From: Minisyncoccota bacterium
GTDB taxonomy: Bacteria > Patescibacteriota > Minisyncoccia > UBA6257 > XYB1-36-10
Reading direction: 5' to 3'
Assembly (NCBI GenBank): GCA_028709185.1
Contig: JAQVXM010000045.1
Coordinates: forward strand, 1-5,035
DNA: 5,035 bases
This document shows, piece after piece, positions 1 through 5,035 of this stretch. Each line of letters begins with the position of its first letter. Position 1 is the stretch's first letter. A program made the translations under genes and the position numbers. The notes under the pieces were generated by a model. That model searched no databases, was not told the origin of the DNA, and was given only the letters and a program-made list of their open reading frames with translations.

Positions 1-243
1 AAAAGGAACATCTGGAATTTCCAGTTTGCAACCCAGATCTAAATCGATAGTGCTTGAACCAAGATAAATAGTTAGATCGGGCATGGGATCGATACTGATG
101 AATCCTTGTCTTAAAGAATCATCCAGTTCTTTTACAATATCGCCTTTCGAAATTTTTCCCAGTATTTCCTCAAAAGAATAATTTATTCCTATTTCTTTAA
201 AAGTCTTAAGTCTTTTTCTTATTTCAGTATCAGCCAGTTTCAT
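1..243 (-). CDS. dCTP deaminase / dUTPase family protein, 5' part only (3' end outside window)
   Basis: Reading the minus strand from an ATG at 243 gives 81 open codons that run off the window. Residues 3-12 (LADTEIRKRL) match the N-terminal motif of dCTP deaminases, and residues 48-71 (FISIDP followed by GSSTIDLDLG) match the first strand and the S-x-D-x-x-x-G segment of the trimeric dCTP deaminase/dUTPase fold. The family makes dUTP from dCTP, or dUMP directly in the bifunctional form, in the cytoplasm; the catalytic part lies outside the window, so these cannot be told apart. About 30 residues (roughly 14-46) lie between the two motifs, which are closer together in compact bacterial Dcd. 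The start is supported by a near-perfect Shine-Dalgarno sequence 7 bases upstream. The gene is divergent from a thymidylate synthase, which would use dUMP derived from its product; this context supports the call. A plain dUTPase is the main alternative. Confidence 0.8.
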   Translation of the reverse strand, partial: MKLADTEIRKRLKTFKEIGINYSFEEILGKISKGDIVKELDDSLRQGFISIDPMPDLTIYLGSSTIDLDLGCKLEIPDVPF

Positions 244-250
244 TTTAAGA

Positions 251-258
251 CTCCTTCC
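251..258 (-). promoter_or_regulatory. Shine-Dalgarno site of the dCTP-deaminase-family gene
   Basis: On the minus strand this reads GGAAGGAG, with the AAGGAG core at 256-251, 7 bases before the ATG at 243. It is the strongest ribosome-binding site in the window and fixes the start of a gene that is cut off at the window edge. Confidence 0.85.
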
Positions 259-284
259 GGCGTTTTATTTTATGAGCTTTTTTG

Positions 285-313
285 ATGTTAATTTTAAAAG
301 AGTAGTTTGTCAA
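285..313 (-). promoter_or_regulatory. Predicted sigma70-type promoter of the dCTP-deaminase-family gene
   Basis: On the minus strand a perfect TTGACA (313-308) is followed after 17 bases by TAACAT (290-285), a 4/6 match to the -10 consensus. Transcription would start near 278, giving a leader of about 35 bases that contains the Shine-Dalgarno site. The -35 hexamer lies on the same bases as the -35 of the divergent thymidylate synthase promoter. This is prediction from sequence only. Confidence 0.55.
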
Positions 314-335
314 TAAATTTTATTTATGATATAAG
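307..335 (+). promoter_or_regulatory. Predicted extended -10 promoter of the thymidylate synthase gene
   Basis: TTGTCA (307-312, 5/6 to consensus) is followed after 17 bases by TATAAG (330-335, 5/6). A TG pair sits at 327-328, giving the extended -10 form TGATATAAG. Transcription would begin near 342, leaving about 30 bases of leader with a Shine-Dalgarno site. The -35 overlaps the oppositely oriented -35 of the upstream gene. Confidence 0.65.
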
Positions 336-355
336 AAATTCAGAATTTTTAAATA

Positions 356-362
356 AGAAAGG
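356..362 (+). promoter_or_regulatory. Shine-Dalgarno site of the thymidylate synthase gene
   Basis: AGAAAGG ends 9 bases before the ATG at 372. The next in-frame ATG (384) would be 21 bases away, so the site favours 372 as the start. Confidence 0.65.
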
Positions 363-371
363 AAAAAAGAG

Positions 372-1847
372 ATGACAAGATTAATGGAGTGGACAGATCC
401 GGAGATAGGCGGGAAGGTTATTGTTTTTGATAAAAATAATCCTTTAGCTTTGTGCATATTGTGGAATTTAATTGATAAAATTCAAGACAAACTTCTTGAA
501 CAAGGAATTAACCATAATCCTTTCGGAGTAATGGGAAATTTACGGACTTTTCCGGGAATATCATGGTTTTTGCGAGGACTTTGTTTATTGCCTCAAATAA
601 ATGAAGTGGTTATTTTTGGAGAAGATGGAACGGGAACAGGAGAAGCTTTATTGTCTTTATGGGAAAAAGGAATAAATGAAGAAAGAAAAATTCCCGGATT
701 TGGTTTTATTATTGATCCAAAAATAGACCGGGAGGCGATTGAGGAATTGCGACAAAAAGTGAAATTGATTGACCGGAGATATGAGAAAAAGATTGTTCGG
801 GCGGCGGCGGAGTTTCCCTTAAAAATTAAAGAGAAGGCGGTGATAAAACGGGAGAAGAGAGAATTTCTTCCTTTTGAGATTCCGGAAAGAATGGAATTAC
901 CTTCAGAAGGGACCGGATTTCATTTTCGAGCCGACGATATTTTTGGAGCATGGATTTTTGTTATTAATGCGGTTTTGCGATTAGGAAAAAGAAGAAAGAC
1001 GAGGAAAGGCGAAACTATTGCTCATATGTTTCATGTTTCGGTTACTTTTCCAGTCGGCGAAAAAGAAATAATTCATCCTGGTTTTGGATTGACGGAAGAC
1101 GATGTAAATACTTATTGTCGGTTCTTTTTTAATCCGGTAAAAATGTCCGACAATGATTACGGTTATTTTGAGAGAATTGAGAGATGGGGTGGAAGTCTGG
1201 AAGATTTGAAAGACTCGAGTTTCCGTTATGACCAGAGAAGAAAAGTTTTGGAACGATTGAAAAAAGCTTCGGATACTAAAAGAGCGACTATTGTTCTTTT
1301 AGGTCCAAGAGATTTAGAGGATTTGGAAGATGCGCCATGTTTTGTTCTTTATACTCTTTCTATATCCGGAGACAGATTGGATTATTCGGTTATTTTCAGA
1401 AGTCATGATATGTCGCAAGGTTGGCCGACTAATTTGTTTGCGATTCTGCGGATGTTGCGGGAGGATGCAAAAGAACTTGGACTTAAACCGGGATTTATTA
1501 CGGTTACTTCTCAAAATGCGCAGATTTATGAACGCAATTTCGAGAGAGTTCAAAAAATTTTCGAAGAAAATGGACCAAGCTTGTCAAATCCGGGAAGATT
1601 GCTGAAATTTAAAGATGATCCAGCCGGAAATTTTGTTTTTTCTATTAATTTAGACAAGAAAGAGGTAACGGCGAGGATGATTGATCCGAATGGTGAAATA
1701 TTGTTTGAAAGAGGCCATCGGAGTCCGAGAGTTTTGGTAAATTTTTTAGTCGCTTCTTTTCCTTGGCTTTTACCTTCGCATATCCTTTATTTGGGGCAGG
1801 AGATGGAAAGAATGGAAAGATGTTTAAGGAACGAAGAAGAATATTAA
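372..1847 (+). CDS. Thymidylate synthase (archaeal-type) with N-terminal MtrA-like and C-terminal DUF4346-like domains
   Basis: The gene encodes 491 residues with three apparent parts. Residues ~15-135 resemble the MtrA fold, with a central VVIFGED strand followed by a glycine-rich turn and a family-like ending KVKLID. Residues ~185-400 are a thymidylate synthase core, which methylates dUMP to dTMP using methylene-tetrahydrofolate. Measured against E. coli ThyA, the nucleophile is Cys323 (APCF), and R343, S344, D346, G350, P352, N354 and Y386 fall at exactly the ThyA spacings of R166, S167, D169, G173, P175, N177 and Y209. Two positions differ: K303 replaces Arg126 and Q384 replaces His207. 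Residues ~412-491 (DDPAGNFVF through HILYLGQEMER) resemble DUF4346. ThyA is usually about 220-320 residues, so this is a fusion. No signal peptide or membrane segment is seen, so it is probably cytoplasmic. The gene is monocistronic, ends at a terminator, and is divergent from a dCTP-deaminase-family gene in the same pathway. The core call is firm; the flanking-domain names are from memory of the families. Confidence 0.85.
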   Translation: MTRLMEWTDPEIGGKVIVFDKNNPLALCILWNLIDKIQDKLLEQGINHNPFGVMGNLRTFPGISWFLRGLCLLPQINEVVIFGEDGTGTGEALLSLWEKGINEERKIPGFGFIIDPKIDREAIEELRQKVKLIDRRYEKKIVRAAAEFPLKIKEKAVIKREKREFLPFEIPERMELPSEGTGFHFRADDIFGAWIFVINAVLRLGKRRKTRKGETIAHMFHVSVTFPVGEKEIIHPGFGLTEDDVNTYCRFFFNPVKMSDNDYGYFERIERWGGSLEDLKDSSFRYDQRRKVLERLKKASDTKRATIVLLGPRDLEDLEDAPCFVLYTLSISGDRLDYSVIFRSHDMSQGWPTNLFAILRMLREDAKELGLKPGFITVTSQNAQIYERNFERVQKIFEENGPSLSNPGRLLKFKDDPAGNFVFSINLDKKEVTARMIDPNGEILFERGHRSPRVLVNFLVASFPWLLPSHILYLGQEMERMERCLRNEEEY

Positions 1848-1867
1848 TAGCGTGTTGATTGTTTATT

Positions 1868-1910
1868 CCTCCGTTTTACTGTTTAGTAAACGGAGGATTT
1901 TATTTTTATT
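1868..1910 (+). terminator. Rho-independent terminator after the thymidylate synthase gene
   Basis: CCTCCGTTTTACT (1868-1880) pairs with AGTAAACGGAGG (1885-1896) around a 4-base GTTT loop, with one bulged T. The T-rich tail ATTTTATTTTTATT follows at once. It begins 20 bases after the stop codon and isolates the gene from mnmA. Confidence 0.9.
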
Positions 1911-1920
1911 ATGAATAAAA

Positions 1921-1948
1921 TTGCCTTTTTTTGTTTTTATTGTATAGT
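1921..1948 (+). promoter_or_regulatory. Predicted mnmA promoter with leaderless geometry
   Basis: TTGCCT (1921-1926, 4/6) is followed after 16 bases by TATAGT (1943-1948, 5/6). Only 7 bases separate the -10 from the ATG at 1956, so transcription should start at or one base before the start codon. No purine-rich Shine-Dalgarno sequence exists in the 30 bases upstream of the ATG, which agrees with a leaderless mRNA. Confidence 0.55.
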
Positions 1949-1955
1949 TTTATAA

Positions 1956-3053
1956 ATGAAAAAAGAGGAGAAAAAGAAAAAAGTATATGTGGGGATGTCG
2001 GGAGGAGTGGATTCATCTGTTGCGGCAGGACTTTTAAAAAAATCCGGATATGAGGTTTTAGGTGTTCATTTGGTTTGTTTTAAAGGAAATATTCAAGGAT
2101 GTTCGGCTGATGAAGACAGAATAGAAGCGGAGAGAGCGGCAGCGGCTCTTGGAATTTCATTTGAGATCTGGGATTTGGAAAAAGAGTACAGAAAAAAAGT
2201 TTTAAATTACATGATAGACGGATATAAGAAAGGAGAAACACCAAATCCTGACGTTGAGTGCAATAAGGAAATAAAATTTGGAATTTTTTTTGAAAGAGCA
2301 ATAAAACAAGGAGCCGATTATGTTGCGACAGGACATTATGCCCGTCTTTTAAAAAGAGAAGGAGTTTATAAGTTGTTAGCAGGGAAAGACAAAGAAAAAG
2401 ATCAAAGTTATTTTTTGTGGAATTTAAATCAAAAAAAACTGGCTAAGATTTTATTTCCGGTCGGAGGAATGTTAAAGAGCGAAGTAAGAAAAGAGGCAAA
2501 AAAAATGAGATTACCAAACGCGGAAAAAAAGGACAGCCAGGGATTATGTTTTATCGGAAAAGTCGATTTTCAAGATTTTTTAAAAAATAAAATAAAAGAG
2601 AAAGAAGGAATAATAAAAGATACGGAAGGCAATATTTTGGGAAAACATAAAGGGATTTTTTATTACACAATCGGACAAAGAAAGAATATCGGATTTTTAG
2701 GAGGAGGGGGAGAACCATATTATGTAGTAGAAAAAAAAATAAAAAAAAATGAACTTATAGTTTCGAGAAGGGGAGAAAAAGAAGGGTCGGCTTTAGGGGT
2801 GAATTTAAGAGCGGTTAACTTTATCAGCCAGAAGGCTAAGAAAAAATCTTTTGATGGAAAAATTAAAATAAGAGTAAGATACAGAGGAAAACTAAGCGAG
2901 GCGAAAATAAAGAAGGTTATCGGTAAAAGAGCGGAAATTGTTTTTTTGAAACCAGTGGAATTTGTGGCGATGGGACAGTCGCTTGTGGCTTATAGAGGAG
3001 AAAAAGAACTGCTTTTTGGAGGAGAAATAAGCGCTATCCACAGGTTTTTTTAA
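1956..3053 (+). CDS. mnmA: tRNA-specific 2-thiouridylase MnmA
   Basis: MnmA places the 2-thio group on the wobble uridine (U34) of tRNAs for Lys, Glu and Gln, using ATP to adenylate the base and sulfur carried as a cysteine persulfide; it is cytoplasmic. The 365-residue product is of normal family length. The N-type ATP pyrophosphatase PP-loop is at residues 13-21 (GMSGGVDSS). The catalytic Cys102 lies in NPDVECNKEIKF and the persulfide Cys198 in DSQGLCFIG, matching E. coli Cys102 and Cys199. Other family signatures are ATGHYAR (124-130), DQSYFLW (149-155) and YTIGQRKNIG (237-246). The C-terminal beta-barrel region ends with the usual V-x-x-GQ-x-L-V and F-GG-x-I segments. The ATG at 1956 is ten residues before the conserved GMSGG strand, a typical distance, and fits the promoter. 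No terminator separates it from the next gene, so some read-through is likely. The sulfur donor is not in the window. Confidence 0.97.
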   Translation: MKKEEKKKKVYVGMSGGVDSSVAAGLLKKSGYEVLGVHLVCFKGNIQGCSADEDRIEAERAAAALGISFEIWDLEKEYRKKVLNYMIDGYKKGETPNPDVECNKEIKFGIFFERAIKQGADYVATGHYARLLKREGVYKLLAGKDKEKDQSYFLWNLNQKKLAKILFPVGGMLKSEVRKEAKKMRLPNAEKKDSQGLCFIGKVDFQDFLKNKIKEKEGIIKDTEGNILGKHKGIFYYTIGQRKNIGFLGGGGEPYYVVEKKIKKNELIVSRRGEKEGSALGVNLRAVNFISQKAKKKSFDGKIKIRVRYRGKLSEAKIKKVIGKRAEIVFLKPVEFVAMGQSLVAYRGEKELLFGGEISAIHRFF

Positions 3054-3059
3054 ATCCTA

Positions 3060-3089
3060 TTGACAATAATAAACTTTTTATGTTATTCT
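3060..3089 (+). promoter_or_regulatory. Predicted extended -10 promoter of the sigma-region-4/HARE-HTH gene
   Basis: A perfect TTGACA (3060-3065) is followed after 18 bases by TATTCT (3084-3089, 4/6), with TG at 3081-3082 giving the extended -10 form TGTTATTCT. Transcription would start near 3096. The promoter begins 6 bases after the mnmA stop codon, so the downstream gene has its own transcription as well as any read-through. Confidence 0.65.
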
Positions 3090-3110
3090 TCAAATAATAA
3101 ATTAATAATT

Positions 3111-3115
3111 AAAGG
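3111..3115 (+). promoter_or_regulatory. Shine-Dalgarno site that fixes the start at 3123
   Basis: AAAGG sits 7 bases before the ATG at 3123. It favours that codon over the in-frame TTG at 3060, which has no such site and is itself the predicted -35 hexamer. Confidence 0.7.
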
Positions 3116-3122
3116 TAAAATT

Positions 3123-4157
3123 ATGATAAAAATTAAGCCATTGATTCAGAAACTTTTACAAAATCTTGACGAAAGAAAGAGGAGTGTTTTAATTGGAAGA
3201 TTTGGATTAGATGGCAAGGAAGCAGAGACTCTTCAAGCGATTGGAGATAAATATGGAATAACAAGAGAAAGAGTCAGACAAATAGAAAATTTGGCACTTT
3301 CTGATATCAGAGGACTTATAAAAGGAAACAAAGATGTAGAAACTATTTTAGCGGCAGTGAATAAAGAAATAAGCGTTCTTGGAGGAGTGGCAAAAGAAGA
3401 AATTTTATTAGAAAGAATACAGAAAGTTCTTGGAAAAGAAGCAACCTTGCAAGGAATATCTTTTTTAAGAGAAGCTTCCAAATCTTTTGGACATCAGGTA
3501 GAAACTGACGAGTATTATCCTTATTGGCATAATGATGAAAAAGCGGTTAAAGCAGCTAATCAATTAATTGGAAAAGTGGAAATAATCTTAAAGGAGAAAA
3601 AGGAAGAAGTTTTGGAAAAAGGGAAATTTGGAGAAATTTTTGCAAAATTAGCAAAAAGTCAGGGGGTGCCTGAGGAGATTGGAATTAATTTTTTATCTGT
3701 TTCTAAAAAGTTTTCTGTGAGTCCATACGGAGATTTCGGACTTTCCGAGTGGACGGAAGTGAATCCGGCAACAATTCGCGATTGGTCATATTTGGTTTTA
3801 AAAAAAGAAAAAAAACCTCTTCATTTTGGAGAAATAGCCAAAAAGATTTCTTTGATTCATTCAAAGAAAAAAAAGGTTTTTACACCTACTGTTCATAATG
3901 AGCTTATTAAAGATCAGAGATTTGTTTTGGTAGGAAGAGGGATTTACGGGCTTTCGGAGTTCGGCTATGAAGCGGGAGGAATAAAAGATTTAATAAAGAA
4001 AATTTTAAAAAATAAAGCCGGATTAAAAACGGAAGAAATTGTGAAATTGGTCAATGAACAGAGAATGTTCAAAAAAAATACCATCATTCTTCATCTGCAA
4101 GACAGAAAAATATTTAAGAAAGACGTTAATGGAAAGTTTTTTCCAAACGAAGCATAA
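3123..4157 (+). CDS. Sigma-70 region 4-like and HARE-HTH domain transcription regulator
   Basis: The product is 344 residues from the ATG at 3123. Residues ~15-65 are a sigma-70 region 4-type helix-turn-helix, with LDERKRSVLIGRFGLDG, then LQAIGDKYGITRERVRQIE, then a further helix; this module recognises -35 elements. No sigma region 2 (the -10-binding part) is visible, so it should not act as a complete sigma factor. Residues ~85-215 are poorly recognised and may hold degenerate winged helices. Residues ~218-282 (KPLHFGEIAKKI through GRGIYGLSEFGY) are a HARE-HTH domain, as in the delta subunit RpoE of Gram-positive RNA polymerase. Residues ~285-341 look like another winged helix. A role as an RNA-polymerase-associated or DNA-binding regulator is inferred from domains; targets are unknown. 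It is probably cytoplasmic. The gene has its own promoter and terminator, downstream of mnmA with no obvious functional link. Confidence 0.82.
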   Translation: MIKIKPLIQKLLQNLDERKRSVLIGRFGLDGKEAETLQAIGDKYGITRERVRQIENLALSDIRGLIKGNKDVETILAAVNKEISVLGGVAKEEILLERIQKVLGKEATLQGISFLREASKSFGHQVETDEYYPYWHNDEKAVKAANQLIGKVEIILKEKKEEVLEKGKFGEIFAKLAKSQGVPEEIGINFLSVSKKFSVSPYGDFGLSEWTEVNPATIRDWSYLVLKKEKKPLHFGEIAKKISLIHSKKKKVFTPTVHNELIKDQRFVLVGRGIYGLSEFGYEAGGIKDLIKKILKNKAGLKTEEIVKLVNEQRMFKKNTIILHLQDRKIFKKDVNGKFFPNEA

Positions 4158-4170
4158 AATCAGAAAAGAT

Positions 4171-4215
4171 AAAAAAACTCCTTCTTTTATCAACTGACGA
4201 AAGAAGGAGTTTTTT
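4171..4215 (+). terminator. Rho-independent terminator after the HARE-HTH gene
   Basis: ACTCCTTCTTT (4177-4187) pairs perfectly with AAAGAAGGAGT (4200-4210) around a 12-base loop, followed by five Ts (six including the stem T). An A-run at 4171-4176 can extend the stem by pairing with the T-run, and could also let it work on the other strand. It starts 13 bases after the stop codon and ends two bases before the next predicted -35. Confidence 0.9.
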
Positions 4216-4216
4216 G

Positions 4217-4246
4217 TTGGAACTTGAATGGCAATTATACTATAAT
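4217..4246 (+). promoter_or_regulatory. Predicted promoter of the membrane protein gene, leaderless geometry
   Basis: TTGGAA (4217-4222, 4/6) is followed after 18 bases by a perfect TATAAT (4241-4246). The ATG at 4254 lies 7 bases after the -10, the same distance as at mnmA, so transcription would begin at or next to the start codon. No Shine-Dalgarno sequence is present at a workable distance. Confidence 0.6.
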
Positions 4247-4253
4247 TCAATCA

Positions 4254-5035
4254 ATGCTTATTGTTTTTAAGCAAGTTTTTGGAAGTATTTATGAAGCAAT
4301 TAGTTTGACTTGGTGGTTTGTTCTGCCATTTTTGCTTTTTTTTGCGTTAAGAGACGTGTGGCTTTTATATGTTCGAACTGTTTTTTTTAGAAAAATAAAT
4401 TGGGTGACTTTGGAAATTCGAGTACCGAAAGATATATTACAAACTCCTAAGGCGATGGAAGAGGTTTTTTCCAGTATGTATGCCACATATTCTTACGGGA
4501 TAAAATTTTGGGATAAATGGTGGGAGGGAAAAGTGGAGAAATGGATTTCTTTTGAGATGGTCGGAATGAACGGAGGGATATATTTTTTCATCAGAACACC
4601 GGCTGATTTCAAGAATTTAATCGAATCGTCTATTTATGGTCAGTTTCCCGATGTGGAAATAACGGAAACAACGGATTATATGGAAGAATTACCGGAAGTT
4701 CTACCAAATAAAACTTATGATTTATGGGGAACAGAGATGGAATTTTTAAAACCAGATTCATATCCTATAAAAACTCACGTTAGATTTGAGGCCGATATAG
4801 AAGAGAGAAGAATAGATCCGGTGGGATCCTTAGCGGAAACAATGTCGAGATTGAAAGATGGCGAATATATATTGATACAAATGATTGTGAGTCCAGTTGG
4901 AAAACCGTCCGGATTTGATGTTTCGGGAGAAGGAAAAAAAGAAATTGACGGATTAATTTCGGGGAAAAAAGAAGAGAAAAAGAAAGGAGCGATTGCATCC
5001 TTTATTTTCGGTTTGGCGGAGTTTGTAAAAAATTT
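4254..5035 (+). CDS. Membrane-anchored protein, DUF8128-like Patescibacteria family, 5' part only
   Basis: From the ATG at 4254 the frame stays open for 260 codons to the window end. Residues ~17-40 (around WWFVLPFLLFFALRDVWLLYV) form one strong hydrophobic segment near the N-terminus, followed by basic residues at 41-47, which suggests a single membrane anchor with the remainder cytoplasmic. The soluble part includes LEIRVPKDILQTPKAMEEVF (53-72), IYFFIRTPADFKNLIES (109-125), IYGQFPDVEITETTDY (127-142) and YDLWGTEMEFLKPDSYPIKT (155-174), then a lysine-rich linker near 227-244. These segments resemble, from memory, a Patescibacteria family (DUF8128) often placed beside or upstream of type IV secretion or HerA-like ATPases. 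No ATPase motif is present in the visible part. Function is unknown; a DNA- or protein-export role is inference only. An in-frame TTG at 4224 is an unlikely start because it lies inside the promoter. Confidence 0.75.
   Translation, partial: MLIVFKQVFGSIYEAISLTWWFVLPFLLFFALRDVWLLYVRTVFFRKINWVTLEIRVPKDILQTPKAMEEVFSSMYATYSYGIKFWDKWWEGKVEKWISFEMVGMNGGIYFFIRTPADFKNLIESSIYGQFPDVEITETTDYMEELPEVLPNKTYDLWGTEMEFLKPDSYPIKTHVRFEADIEERRIDPVGSLAETMSRLKDGEYILIQMIVSPVGKPSGFDVSGEGKKEIDGLISGKKEEKKKGAIASFIFGLAEFVKN

Noticed and set aside
1314..1605. Open frames inside the thymidylate synthase gene, 1314-1553 on the minus strand and 1330-1605 on the plus strand
   Set aside because: They lie wholly within the ThyA core and DUF4346-side coding sequence, have no ribosome-binding support and show no recognisable domain; they are shadows of the real frame.
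1951..1956. TATAAA as an alternative -10 for mnmA
   Set aside because: It overlaps the start codon, and the matching -35 position is a plain T-run; TATAGT at 1943 with TTGCCT fits better.
3034..3042. CTATCCACA, one mismatch from a DnaA box
   Set aside because: It is a single site inside the mnmA coding end, with no cluster, no AT-rich unwinding repeats and no dnaA or dnaN nearby.
3054..3122. Possible terminator or regulatory RNA between mnmA and the HARE-HTH gene
   Set aside because: No stable hairpin with a T-run is visible; the interval is explained by a promoter and a ribosome-binding site.
4224..4253. Upstream in-frame TTG start for the membrane protein
   Set aside because: It lies between the -35 and -10 of the predicted promoter, and its nearest AAGGAG belongs to the terminator stem and is too far away.
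4289..4998. Minus-strand open frames at 4289-4486 and 4780-4998
   Set aside because: They are opposite a long, family-like plus-strand frame with a good promoter and have low-complexity translations; treated as shadows.

Overview
The window is AT-rich, compact bacterial DNA with lysine-rich proteins and short intergenic gaps. All reading frames work with the standard bacterial code, with no in-frame UGA. The gene content points to a Patescibacteria (Candidate Phyla Radiation) genome: a fused archaeal-type thymidylate synthase, a sigma-region-4/HARE-HTH regulator and a membrane-anchored protein of a family typical of that group. This placement is inferred from protein character, because no rRNA or ribosomal protein gene is present. 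No mobile element, CRISPR array or RNA gene was recognised.

Positions 1-371 hold the 5' part of a dCTP-deaminase/dUTPase-family gene on the minus strand. It is divergent from a 491-residue thymidylate synthase (372-1847), and their predicted promoters share one -35 region. The two enzymes belong to one pathway, dCTP to dUTP/dUMP to dTMP. The thymidylate synthase is fused at its N-terminus to an MtrA-like domain and at its C-terminus to a DUF4346-like domain, and it ends at a clear intrinsic terminator.

Positions 1911-3053 hold mnmA, the tRNA 2-thiouridylase, with both active-site cysteines intact. Its promoter places the transcription start at, or one base before, the ATG, so the mRNA is probably leaderless. 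Six bases after its stop begins a strong promoter for a sigma-region-4 plus HARE-HTH regulator (3123-4157), which ends at a second terminator. A naive TTG start at 3060 for that gene is really the -35 box.

Positions 4217-5035 hold a second leaderless-type promoter and the 5' part of a membrane-anchored protein. It resembles a Patescibacteria family often linked to type IV secretion or HerA-like ATPases, and it runs off the window.

The strongest observations are the three-domain thymidylate synthase, the shared -35 of the dTMP genes, and two promoters with identical leaderless geometry beside three genes that have ordinary Shine-Dalgarno leaders.
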